From contig JBDTMC010000477.1 in NCBI GenBank assembly GCA_039934475.1, positions 1-6,034 on the forward strand: a DNA stretch of 6,034 bases, written 5' to 3'. Source of the stretch: JBDTMC01 sp039934475. Lineage in GTDB: Bacteria; Acidobacteriota; Terriglobia; Bryobacterales; Bryobacteraceae. The notes beneath the pieces were generated by a model. It was given only the letters and a program-made list of their open reading frames with translations, was not told the DNA's origin and made no database searches. The position numbers were made by a program, and so were the translations under genes. This document shows, in pieces, positions 1 through 5,996 of the stretch. Numbering within the stretch: the first letter of the stretch is position 1; each line of letters starts with the position of its first letter.

Positions 1-815
1 TGGGCAATCACCGATCCCAGTTCGGATTTGCTGAGAATCCGACAGAGGGGCAACGAGAGGTAGAGTGTTCTCCCGGCGGCGAACCCCTGCTCCGTCTTGA
101 CCTTGGTCTCCGTAACGAAGAACGTGGCGTTCGTTCCAACGACGATGTTTTGCGGGGGGGCTGTGCCCACCGCCGCGGCCGTCTGCGCCACCAACCTCCA
201 AAGTTCCGGGGCTTGTTGCTGCGACACGAACTTCCCGTCGACCTCGGTCGAGATCTCTTGATTGAATGTGAACAAGAGAACCGTGATCTTGTAAACCGCC
301 GCAACCGCGCCAAAAGCCGTCAGGACAATAACCGCGCTTATCACGAGATGTATGAACTCCATAGGCCCGAAATACGACATGGCAATGAAGAGGATGGCCT
401 GCGAAACTACGATGGCTAGCGTCGCTGCAGTCATCACATACGTCCCCGCCCTGAATAGCCTGATCAGCAGACGCCGATCTCGGCGGCACCGTTGACCAGC
501 CCAATGAATCGCGATCAAGAGCGCGAGGGTGCCGCCAATCGTCGCCACGGCCAGCCAGCGGAGAGACCTAAGTAGATCCTGCGTATCGCAAAATCCCGGC
601 ACTGTTCTTCTTGACGCGGGCGCAGCACACAGGACGTCCAGAGTCCTCGAACTCAACTCTCGATCCGTAGACCTCGGAAAGTCCTCTCTTACGGATTTCA
701 TCCAGTCGGATTTCTGATGCACCTGGACAAGGAAGAGGATCACGTAAGCCAATACTGGGATGCCGAATATGTAAGCGGCGCGTCGCCAGTACTTTTGGAA
801 GAGCCGCAAGTTCAT
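1..815 (-). CDS. M48-family membrane zinc metalloprotease, N-terminal 271 residues (cut by left edge)
   Basis: This is an open minus-strand frame starting at ATG (815-813), without a stop, that runs out of the window. The first 185 residues are mostly membrane: hydrophobic segments lie at about 13-32, 86-106, 126-149 and 154-184, with a polar loop (33-85) after the first. Residues about 200-271 match the stretch that precedes the active site in M48 (HtpX/Ste24-like) proteases: ELWRLVAQTAAAVGT, then NIVVGTNATFFVTE, then GRTLYLSLPLCRILSKSEL, then GSVIA. The last two visible bases are CA, which fits the first His codon of HExxH, but the catalytic motif itself lies outside. Known family role: zinc-dependent proteolysis at the cytoplasmic membrane, often in quality control. 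No good Shine-Dalgarno precedes the ATG, and no in-frame upstream start exists nearby. The gene is divergent from hicB. Specific substrate is unknown. A related membrane peptidase family such as M56 is the alternative, but the GRTLYLSLPL block favours M48. Confidence 0.85.
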   Translation of the reverse strand, partial: MNLRLFQKYWRRAAYIFGIPVLAYVILFLVQVHQKSDWMKSVREDFPRSTDRELSSRTLDVLCAAPASRRTVPGFCDTQDLLRSLRWLAVATIGGTLALLIAIHWAGQRCRRDRRLLIRLFRAGTYVMTAATLAIVVSQAILFIAMSYFGPMEFIHLVISAVIVLTAFGAVAAVYKITVLLFTFNQEISTEVDGKFVSQQQAPELWRLVAQTAAAVGTAPPQNIVVGTNATFFVTETKVKTEQGFAAGRTLYLSLPLCRILSKSELGSVIA

Positions 816-816
816 A

Positions 817-845
817 TTGTAAGGTAGTACACCCGATGTTATGCT
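817..845 (+). promoter_or_regulatory. Possible promoter in front of hicB
   Basis: TTGTAA (817-822) and TATGCT (840-845) are separated by 17 bases and each match the sigma-70 consensus at four of six positions. Transcription would start near 852 and run through the hicA-like remnant into hicB. The spacer contains a near-palindrome, GGTAGTACACC (823-833), in a position where a repressor could act; HicB proteins are known to repress their own operons. Both elements are short enough to occur by chance. Confidence 0.22.
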
Positions 846-929
846 TCAGAGTCTATATCGGGCAAGCCCACCCCAGGTAAGGCGCTTGCTGCCGCATGCC
901 GGTGATGGAAAGCGCTTGGACTGAAATGA
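836..929 (+). pseudogene. Possible remnant of hicA toxin gene (C-terminal tail only)
   Basis: Just before hicB, one frame (836-874) reads MLCFRVYIGQAHP. After a one-base shift in the CCCC run at 871-874, the next frame (from 876) reads GKALAAACR, then a stop (TGA 903-905), then WKALGLK and a stop (TGA 927-929). HicA toxins of the Escherichia coli type end in a beta strand, a His-Pro-containing turn, a Lys-rich helix and a tail like KQLGLS, so the order and the final KALGLK fit. The final TGA overlaps the hicB ribosome binding site, as expected for a hicAB operon. The N-terminal half and the conserved catalytic-His region are absent: upstream DNA belongs to the divergent protease gene. The match is short and needs a frameshift plus a stop, so chance is a real alternative. 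Confidence 0.33.
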
Positions 930-934
930 GGAGG
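928..934 (+). promoter_or_regulatory. Ribosome binding site that fixes the hicB start
   Basis: GAGGAGG ends three bases before ATG 938, or five bases if AGGA at 929-932 is taken as the core. It supports 938 over the in-frame ATGs at 896, 905 and 926; the ATG at 926 overlaps the site itself. The resulting N-terminus, MEYPAKF, matches how HicB proteins usually begin (E. coli HicB starts MRYPV). Confidence 0.6.
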
Positions 935-937
935 ACC

Positions 938-1366
938 ATGGAATACCCCGCAAAGTTTACGAAGGATAAAACATCTGGCGGTTTTGTGGTTACGTTTCCA
1001 GACGTGCCTGAAGCCATCACGCAAGGCGAAACAATCGAAGAGGCGGTAGCGATGGCGTCGGAGGCCCTCGAACTGGCTCTCACCTTCTACACCGAGAAGT
1101 GGGCCGACATACCCGCAACGGGCGAGTTAAAGCGAGGCATGCGCATGGTAAGGATTCCCGCTCTGAGCGAGGCGAAGTTCATGCTTTATTCCGCGTTGCG
1201 CGCCGAGGGAATCAAGAAGGCGGATCTGGCCCGCCGGCTGAAGTGCTCTCCGAGCCAGATAGACCGGTTGCTGGATATCACACATCATTCAAAGCTCAAC
1301 CAGATCGAAGCTGCCTTCGCTGCCATCGGGAAGCGATTGACCATCGGCATTCGCGACGCCGCCTGA
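938..1366 (+). CDS. hicB: HicB-family antitoxin, intact, without a complete HicA partner
   Basis: The protein has 142 residues, close to the 138 of E. coli HicB, and the whole length aligns by eye. Residues 1-60 form the partial RNase H-like antitoxin fold (MEYPAKF, GGFVVTFPDVPEAITQGET, then the EEAVAMASEALELAL helix and FYTEKWADIP). Residues about 90-112 form a helix-turn-helix (GIKKADLARRLKCSPSQIDRLL). A conserved THHSKLNQIEAAFAAIGKRL tail (115-134) follows. Family knowledge: HicB binds and neutralises the HicA mRNA interferase through its N-terminal domain and represses its own operon through the DNA-binding C-terminal domain. Here only a possible broken hicA fragment lies upstream and nothing HicA-like lies downstream to 1541. 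It may therefore be an orphan regulator or guard against HicA proteins encoded elsewhere. That last role is inference; the family assignment is secure. Confidence 0.92.
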   Translation: MEYPAKFTKDKTSGGFVVTFPDVPEAITQGETIEEAVAMASEALELALTFYTEKWADIPATGELKRGMRMVRIPALSEAKFMLYSALRAEGIKKADLARRLKCSPSQIDRLLDITHHSKLNQIEAAFAAIGKRLTIGIRDAA

Positions 1367-1368
1367 AC

Positions 1369-1381
1369 ACCGGGGCCCGGT
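1369..1381 (+). terminator. Weak hairpin just after hicB
   Basis: ACCGGGGCCCGGT begins two bases after the hicB stop and can fold as a five-pair stem (ACCGG/CCGGT) with a three-base loop, followed by TTTCGTTTCG. The position suits transcription termination, but the stem is short and the T stretch is interrupted, so it is at best a weak intrinsic terminator. Confidence 0.28.
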
Positions 1382-1443
1382 TTCGTTTCGACGCACGCTG
1401 GGCGAAGAGAAGCCGCTCGCGTATTGACTCGATCAAGGCAAGG

Positions 1444-1463
1444 GTCTGCCGTCGTCGGCGGAC
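1444..1463. other. Eight-pair hairpin in the hicB-cytochrome intergenic region
   Basis: GTCTGCCG (1444-1451) pairs with CGGCGGAC (1456-1463) around a TCGT loop; seven pairs are Watson-Crick and one is G-T. No T tract follows on either strand, so it is not a classical intrinsic terminator. It ends 21 bases before the candidate -35 box of the cytochrome gene. It could be an RNA structure at the end of the hicB transcript, a protein-binding inverted repeat, or chance in GC-rich DNA. Confidence 0.35.
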
Positions 1464-1484
1464 ACGGGATGCCGCGACACGACC

Positions 1485-1513
1485 TTGACTTTTCCTCGTG
1501 CTCGGGACATAGT
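1485..1513 (+). promoter_or_regulatory. Candidate sigma-70-type promoter of the multiheme cytochrome gene
   Basis: TTGACT (1485-1490, five of six consensus matches) and CATAGT (1508-1513, four of six) are separated by the ideal 17 bases. Transcription would begin near 1520, leaving about 22 bases before ATG 1542. The first TTG of this box also begins the longest possible reading frame of the gene. Reading it as promoter rather than coding agrees with the signal peptide starting at 1542. Confidence 0.4.
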
Positions 1514-1541
1514 TATCCAGAATTACCCGGAACTTATCTGG

Positions 1542-4232
1542 ATGCCCAATCGCAAATGCCTGCTCTTTTTTGGCTTTTTCCAGGCCCTTACCCTGGCTTT
1601 GGCCGCACCTCCCAACCCTTGCCCTTACGCCCAGCCTGTTCCCGACCAGCTCAAAATACCGGCCGTGATGGAACCCGGCGAGCCGATCGCCTTTGAGAAG
1701 CAAGTCCTCGCCTATTTCAGCTCTCTCGAATACCGCAACCTGGGCTGGTGCGAAGACGTTGGGCTGCGCGACACAGGACCATTCATCAATAACCAGAGCT
1801 ACGGCACACATCCCTCGGTTCGAGTCTTCTACTCTCCGGAAGTGCGCGACTGGCTACTCGGCGGGCGTAAAGGCGCGATTAAAGACGGCGCGGTCATCAT
1901 CAAAGAGCAGTTCAAACCGCCGGCCGCGGCGCACCTCGCGATGGGGGAGGACAACCCCAAGGGATGCTCCAATGACTGGACGTTCATGATCAAGAATGCG
2001 AAGGCCTCGCGCGATGGGTGGTTGTGGGGCGAAGTGTGGAATCCTGGGATGAATTTCAATAATCCCTTCCAGTACCCGAATGCGGGTTACGGCATTTATT
2101 GTGTGCGCTGCCATGCCTCAGCGGACGGCGAATTTACGTTCTCTTCGCTTTCGAATATCCGAGGGTCGGCAGGCGAAGGCAACGCGTGGCCGCTCACTTT
2201 CCGTGTTGACGAATCGTGGCGCATCGTGGGTTGGGAGAAAAGCTACACCGTGCCCCCCGTTTGCGGCGACACGACACCGCCGGAAGCACAAGCCCTGCAC
2301 GGCCACAACGCGCTACCCGCCGCGCACCGTCCCGGCTTTGTGCGCTCCACCAAGCTGAAGGGTCCGGATGGCATACAGACTTTTCCGCCCGAACCCTGGG
2401 ACAAGAAGGTAGCCGGTCCCACCGATCCCCCGCGGTATCTCACGTCCGACCAGTGCACCTCCTGCCATAGCGCCAGCGCGCCGAACGCAGTCAACGGCGC
2501 CAATATGTTTTATTCCACGGACATCAATGCGTCGCAGTATGGCGAGTGGCGCTGGTCCCCGATGGGCCTGGCGGGCCGGGACCCTGTCTTCTACGCTCAG
2601 CTTCACAGCGAATTCTCCTACGCGCCCTCGCGCACTGGAGACATCACCAACATCTGCCTCAACTGCCATGGCGCGATGGGTTTCAAGAGCTATTACTGGG
2701 ACAACGGAATCAACCCGAACAAGATACCGCCCGATAGTAAGTTTCAGTACGACGCCGAATGGCCGTTCACGAAGAATCCAACGAGTCCCCAATTCGCCTA
2801 CGGAGGACTCTCTCGGGATGGCATCAGTTGCGCCGTGTGCCATCGCATCGCGCCGCCTCCCAACTACGACCTGAGTTGGTTTCTGAACAACTACATCAAC
2901 GGACAGTACGACGAGACCAAACCAGGCGCGGTCGCCGGGCCCTATAAGGACATCACGCAATTCCCGATGGGCCAGGCACTCAACTTGAAGCCCGAGGAGA
3001 GCCAGTTCCTGCGAAGTTCCCGTCTCTGCGGTGTATGCCACACCATTAATCTGCCAGTGCTGGATAGCCCCAATCCGAAACTGATGAGCGTGGAGCAGGC
3101 CACTTATCTGGAGTGGCTGAACAGCAGTTTCCAGGATGAGTTCAATCCAAGTTCCAAGGCGAAATCGTGCCAGGCCTGCCACATGGCGACGAGCTATGAG
3201 AACCACGCCCAAGGCATCAGCATCCCGGTCCTGTCAGGCCGTCTGGCCAACATTCAGGACGTTACGCTGCCCGCTTCCGATCATTTGGCGGCGCCCAAAG
3301 ACATCACGGTGCGCTACCGTAACGAAATCCGGCGTCATGAATTCCTTGGATTGAATGGATTGCTGCTGCTGATGTTCGAGCAGTTCCAGGATGAGAACGG
3401 GAACAATACCGTCCTTGGTGTGCGGGGGTTCGACTACATGTCCGGTCTGGCGACGGATCTTCCGAATGCCATCGCCAATGTCGTCGAACAGGCCCAACAC
3501 AACACGGCAAGCGTTGCCGTGGCGCCCCTGAAGCTGCAACCCGGCCGGCTGCTCGCCGACGTCGAAGTAACCAATCTTACGGGACACCGCTTCCCCAGTG
3601 GCGTCGGCTTCCGGCGCGCGTTCCTCGAAGTTACAGTACTGCAGGACGGTAAGCCGATCTTCACTTCCGGGGCTACTAATACGAAGGGAGAGATTGTGGA
3701 TGGCGCGGGCCTGGTGCTGCCGACGGAGTACTTCCAGAACAACCAATACCAGCACCACTACGACTTGCGTACACCGATCGAATCGTCGAACCAGGTTCAG
3801 ATCTTCGAGGAACTGACACTGAATGCCAAAGATCAGTTCACGACGAGCTTTTTGCAGCGGGACAAGATCGTGAAGGACAACCGCCTGCTGCCGGTGGGAT
3901 GGAAACGTGATGGTCCGCCGGGCATCAAAATCCCGAAGTACTTCCTGGAGGCGACACACCCTGAGGGCAACGCCGCCACCGATCCCGCTTACACCAATGG
4001 ATCGGGCACTTCGATAGTCCGCTACAGCATTGCGGTAGCGGCGGGAATCGACGTGACGCATTTCAAGGTGACGGCACGGTTGTGGTATCAGTCAACACCG
4101 CCTTACTTCCTCGCCGACCGCGCCGAAACAAAATCGGCGGCGAGCAACCGGCTGAAGTACCTGGTGGATGGACTGGAATTGGACAAGACGCCGTTCGCTT
4201 CGTGGAAGCTGGGCATCGGGCAGAGCCGCTAG
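1542..4232 (+). CDS. Exported six-heme c-type cytochrome with P460-like N-terminal domain
   Basis: The product has 896 residues from ATG 1542. This start gives a Sec signal peptide: MPNRK, hydrophobic CLLFFGFFQALTLALA, probable cleavage after ALA near 21. A TTG at 1485 would put 19 polar residues in front. Six heme-attachment motifs are visible: CVRCH (187-191), CTSCH (305-309), CLNCH (372-376), CAVCH (430-434), CGVCH (496-500) and CQACH (543-547). Residues about 80-200 resemble cytochrome P460: VRVFYSPEVRDWL, DGAVIIKEQF (115-124), WTFMIKNAK, GWLWGEVW, then the first CxxCH followed by DGEFTFSSLSNIR. Residues about 300-550 form the multiheme core. The C-terminal third (about 645-896) has NLTGHRFPSG (His 682), GWKRDGPPGI and LWYQSTPPYF, a beta-rich domain seen in other multiheme cytochromes. 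It should act in the periplasm in electron transfer or redox catalysis; the substrate is not apparent. No clear Shine-Dalgarno precedes the ATG. Confidence 0.9.
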   Translation: MPNRKCLLFFGFFQALTLALAAPPNPCPYAQPVPDQLKIPAVMEPGEPIAFEKQVLAYFSSLEYRNLGWCEDVGLRDTGPFINNQSYGTHPSVRVFYSPEVRDWLLGGRKGAIKDGAVIIKEQFKPPAAAHLAMGEDNPKGCSNDWTFMIKNAKASRDGWLWGEVWNPGMNFNNPFQYPNAGYGIYCVRCHASADGEFTFSSLSNIRGSAGEGNAWPLTFRVDESWRIVGWEKSYTVPPVCGDTTPPEAQALHGHNALPAAHRPGFVRSTKLKGPDGIQTFPPEPWDKKVAGPTDPPRYLTSDQCTSCHSASAPNAVNGANMFYSTDINASQYGEWRWSPMGLAGRDPVFYAQLHSEFSYAPSRTGDITNICLNCHGAMGFKSYYWDNGINPNKIPPDSKFQYDAEWPFTKNPTSPQFAYGGLSRDGISCAVCHRIAPPPNYDLSWFLNNYINGQYDETKPGAVAGPYKDITQFPMGQALNLKPEESQFLRSSRLCGVCHTINLPVLDSPNPKLMSVEQATYLEWLNSSFQDEFNPSSKAKSCQACHMATSYENHAQGISIPVLSGRLANIQDVTLPASDHLAAPKDITVRYRNEIRRHEFLGLNGLLLLMFEQFQDENGNNTVLGVRGFDYMSGLATDLPNAIANVVEQAQHNTASVAVAPLKLQPGRLLADVEVTNLTGHRFPSGVGFRRAFLEVTVLQDGKPIFTSGATNTKGEIVDGAGLVLPTEYFQNNQYQHHYDLRTPIESSNQVQIFEELTLNAKDQFTTSFLQRDKIVKDNRLLPVGWKRDGPPGIKIPKYFLEATHPEGNAATDPAYTNGSGTSIVRYSIAVAAGIDVTHFKVTARLWYQSTPPYFLADRAETKSAASNRLKYLVDGLELDKTPFASWKLGIGQSR
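4229..4232. other. CTAG shared by two convergent stop codons
   Basis: The plus-strand cytochrome gene ends in TAG at 4230-4232 and the minus-strand copper-protein gene ends in TAG at 4231-4229. The palindrome CTAG supplies both, so the coding regions overlap by four bases. Neither transcript can end before entering the opposing gene. Confidence 0.95.
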
Positions 4233-4957
4233 CGAAATTCAAACTTGAGGGCAGCTTTGCCGCCTTGCGGGACTTCGACGTCCTGTTTGATTTCGCCGAA
4301 CGATTCGTGCCAGGCAGCGACTGTGTACTTACCCGGCGGCAGTGACGGGAACGTGAACTCGCCGGTCTCTCCGGTAACCGCGAAATAGGGATGCGGTAAT
4401 ACACCGATGTACGTCTTCATCCAGGCGTGAATGTTGCACTTCACGGGGATCATCACTTCGGGAAAAGCAAAGTGCCGTTGCAGATCCGCCGCTTCGGGAG
4501 GCTGTTGCTGGTTCCAGTCGCGGTTGTTCTTGGGCATCGGGTGAATGTTGTGCGATACCGGGTCACTGTTCTTGACTGTCAGTGTCTGTCCCGTCTGTAA
4601 GGCGACCACGCGAGGCACAAATTGGCACCCGTGCTGATCGAGCACTACTGCCGTCTTCGCGGGCTCAAACACCTTGCCCTCAAGCCCGGTCTTCACATAC
4701 ACAAAGACGTTGGCGAGACCACCGTCCTTCGCTGCTTTGACAGGCTCGTCGAAGACAGGCGTTTTGTGGAGCGACTGACAAGCCTCCTCGGCGTCCATTG
4801 AGATTCGTTTCGCGGCGGGCGCCTTGCCCTCAAAGCGCACCACTCCTTGCACGCTGCCGGCCGTGGCCGGGTCGACGTGGAAGTACTGAGGCTCCGGTTT
4901 CTTCTGAGTGCATCCCGCCCACAGCAACAGCGCGGCCAACACGCCCCACAACTTCAT
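4229..4957 (-). CDS. Lipoprotein with amicyanin-like copper site and carboxypeptidase-regulatory-like domain
   Basis: The protein has 242 residues. MKLWGVLAALLLWAGC is a lipoprotein signal with Cys16 as the lipidated residue; the -3 position is Trp, a little unusual. Residues about 33-130 are beta-rich (SVQGVVRFEGKAPA, LANVFVYVKTGL). A type 1 copper site then follows: His136 in NSDPVSHNIHP and Cys174, His177 and Met180 in VKCNIHAWM. The C-x-x-H-x-x-M spacing and the preceding PxxHNIH match the blue copper protein amicyanin. Residues about 193-242 (GETGEFTFPSLPPGKYTVAAWHE) are typical of carboxypeptidase regulatory-like domains. Known relatives are often labelled methylamine utilization protein. 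Expected role: an electron carrier anchored in a membrane and facing the periplasm, probably for the peroxidase-like protein encoded just upstream. The start overlaps that gene's stop. Copper binding is predicted, not shown. Confidence 0.85.
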   Translation of the reverse strand: MKLWGVLAALLLWAGCTQKKPEPQYFHVDPATAGSVQGVVRFEGKAPAAKRISMDAEEACQSLHKTPVFDEPVKAAKDGGLANVFVYVKTGLEGKVFEPAKTAVVLDQHGCQFVPRVVALQTGQTLTVKNSDPVSHNIHPMPKNNRDWNQQQPPEAADLQRHFAFPEVMIPVKCNIHAWMKTYIGVLPHPYFAVTGETGEFTFPSLPPGKYTVAAWHESFGEIKQDVEVPQGGKAALKFEFR

Positions 4958-5985
4958 GGCATTGCCTCCCCGGTCAAGGACTCGAGAAACGAGATTAGGT
5001 CCGACCGCTCCTGCTTCGTCAAATTCGTCAGCGGCTGGATCAGCTTGTCGCGGTAGGGATTCGCGTTGCCGCCGCCAACGTAGAAATCGACAACTTCCTT
5101 CAACGTCTTCAAACTGCCATCGTGCATGTACGGCGCCGTCAAGGCGACATTGCGCAAGCTGGGCGTTTTGAAAGCGCCTTGATCGCCATCGCGATGGGTG
5201 ACTTCGTACCGGCCAAGGTCAGTGAGTTCGCCTTCGGCATTCATGCCAACACCGAGGTTGTGAAATTGATTGTCCGTGAACAGGGCGCTTTTCTCGCCGA
5301 TCAGATGGCAAGAGGAGCAATTGGCGACGCCGCGAAACAGGCGCAGGCCGCGGCGTGCAGATTCGCTGAGCGCTTTCGAGTCACCGCCGTAGAGGTAGCG
5401 GTCAAAGGGTGAATTCGCGCGCACGATTGTCCTCTCGTACGCCGCCAGCGCATAGGTGACTTGCGCCAGGGTTACAGGGCCCGGGCCGAAGGCGGCTTTG
5501 AACAGCGGGCTAAGTTGAGGGTCTTCAGCGAGTCGCCGCTCCACGCCCTTTGGCGTATGGGCCATCTCGATGGGATTCATCATCGGCCCGGATGCCTGCG
5601 CCTCGAGGCTTGCGGCGCGGCCGTCCCAGAACTGCGCCTTGTTATAGGCGGCATTCAGAACGGGAGGCGCGTTGCGCGTTCCCAGCTTGCCGTCCACTCC
5701 CAGCGAAAAGCGGCGGCTATCGGCGAAGCCTGCTTTGGGATCATGGCAACTGGCGCACGAGATGGTGGCATCGGCCGAAAGGGCCGTGCTGAAGAAGAGT
5801 TTCTTGCCGAGCGCAACGGTTTCAGCGGTGATCGGATTTTCCGCCGCAAGCGGGACCGGTGGCAGCCCAAGCGGTGCGGACACCGCTATGGGCTTGCCAA
5901 TTACCTTGGGCGGCACAGGTTCGGTCTTTGTGCAGCCGCACATCAACGCCAACAGAACAAACCACGCCTGACAGCCACGCCCCAC
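4954..5985 (-). CDS. Lipoprotein diheme cytochrome c peroxidase (CcpA/MauG superfamily)
   Basis: The protein has 343 residues, normal for the family. The start is GTG 5985, preceded at five bases by GGGGGG. A lipoprotein signal (FVLLALMCGC, Cys18 likely lipidated) predicts membrane anchoring. Two heme motifs mark the two domains: CASCH (77-81) and CSSCH (223-227). Family landmarks include PLAAENPITAETVALGKKLF, GTRNAPPVLNAAY, QFWDGRAASLEAQA (Trp120 between the hemes), PMMNPIEM, FKTPSLRNVALTAPYMHDGS and TLKEVVDFYV. Met287 in APYMHDG occupies the place of the sixth ligand of the electron-transfer heme in bacterial peroxidases. MauG has Tyr at that position, so a peroxidase-type enzyme reducing hydrogen peroxide is more likely than a MauG-type tryptophan-modifying one. 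The gene is first of a two-gene operon with the copper lipoprotein. Many acidobacterial paralogues are uncharacterised, so the true substrate is uncertain. Confidence 0.9.
   Translation of the reverse strand: MGRGCQAWFVLLALMCGCTKTEPVPPKVIGKPIAVSAPLGLPPVPLAAENPITAETVALGKKLFFSTALSADATISCASCHDPKAGFADSRRFSLGVDGKLGTRNAPPVLNAAYNKAQFWDGRAASLEAQASGPMMNPIEMAHTPKGVERRLAEDPQLSPLFKAAFGPGPVTLAQVTYALAAYERTIVRANSPFDRYLYGGDSKALSESARRGLRLFRGVANCSSCHLIGEKSALFTDNQFHNLGVGMNAEGELTDLGRYEVTHRDGDQGAFKTPSLRNVALTAPYMHDGSLKTLKEVVDFYVGGGNANPYRDKLIQPLTNLTKQERSDLISFLESLTGEAMP
4965..4971 (-). promoter_or_regulatory. Ribosome binding site inside the end of the upstream gene
   Basis: On the minus strand GGGGAGG lies seven bases before ATG 4957, within the last codons of the diheme peroxidase gene. 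With the ATGA overlap of start and stop (4957-4954) this predicts translational coupling of the two lipoproteins. Confidence 0.7.
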
Positions 5986-5990
5986 AGATT

Positions 5991-5996
5991 CCCCCC
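5991..5996 (-). promoter_or_regulatory. Ribosome binding site supporting a GTG start
   Basis: The minus strand reads GGGGGGAATCT immediately before GTG 5985. The G run is an acceptable, not canonical, Shine-Dalgarno. No in-frame ATG exists before codon 15, which would remove most of the signal peptide, so GTG is the supported start. The remaining 38 bases to the right edge show no convincing promoter. Confidence 0.45.

Noticed and set aside
816..859. Minus-strand promoter for the protease gene (TACAAT at 821-816, or TAACAT at 841-836 with an upstream TTGCCC)
   Set aside because: TACAAT abuts the start codon, so transcription would begin inside the gene; the other pair has an 18-base spacer and only four of six matches in each box.
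896..937. ATG 896, 905 or 926 as hicB start
   Set aside because: The added residues are not part of the HicB family N-terminus, and the GAGGAGG site points to ATG 938.
1367..1484. A hicA gene downstream of hicB
   Set aside because: No frame in this stretch shows HicA motifs or a suitable start and length.
1485..1541. TTG 1485 as start of the cytochrome gene
   Set aside because: It would place 19 polar residues before a clear signal peptide, and the TTGACT fits a -35 box with a well-spaced -10.
1296..1811. Minus-strand frame spanning the end of hicB and the start of the cytochrome gene
   Set aside because: It overlaps two well-supported genes on the other strand and its product has no recognisable motif.
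2313..4061. Two long open frames on the minus strand (2313-3212 and 3234-4061) inside the multiheme cytochrome gene
   Set aside because: They lie wholly antisense to a gene with six heme motifs and a signal peptide, their translations show no recognisable domain, and long antisense frames are common in GC-rich coding DNA.
4954..5985. Calling the diheme protein MauG
   Set aside because: Met287 lies where MauG has its axial Tyr, and no methylamine dehydrogenase genes are in the window; a CcpA-type peroxidase is the safer label.
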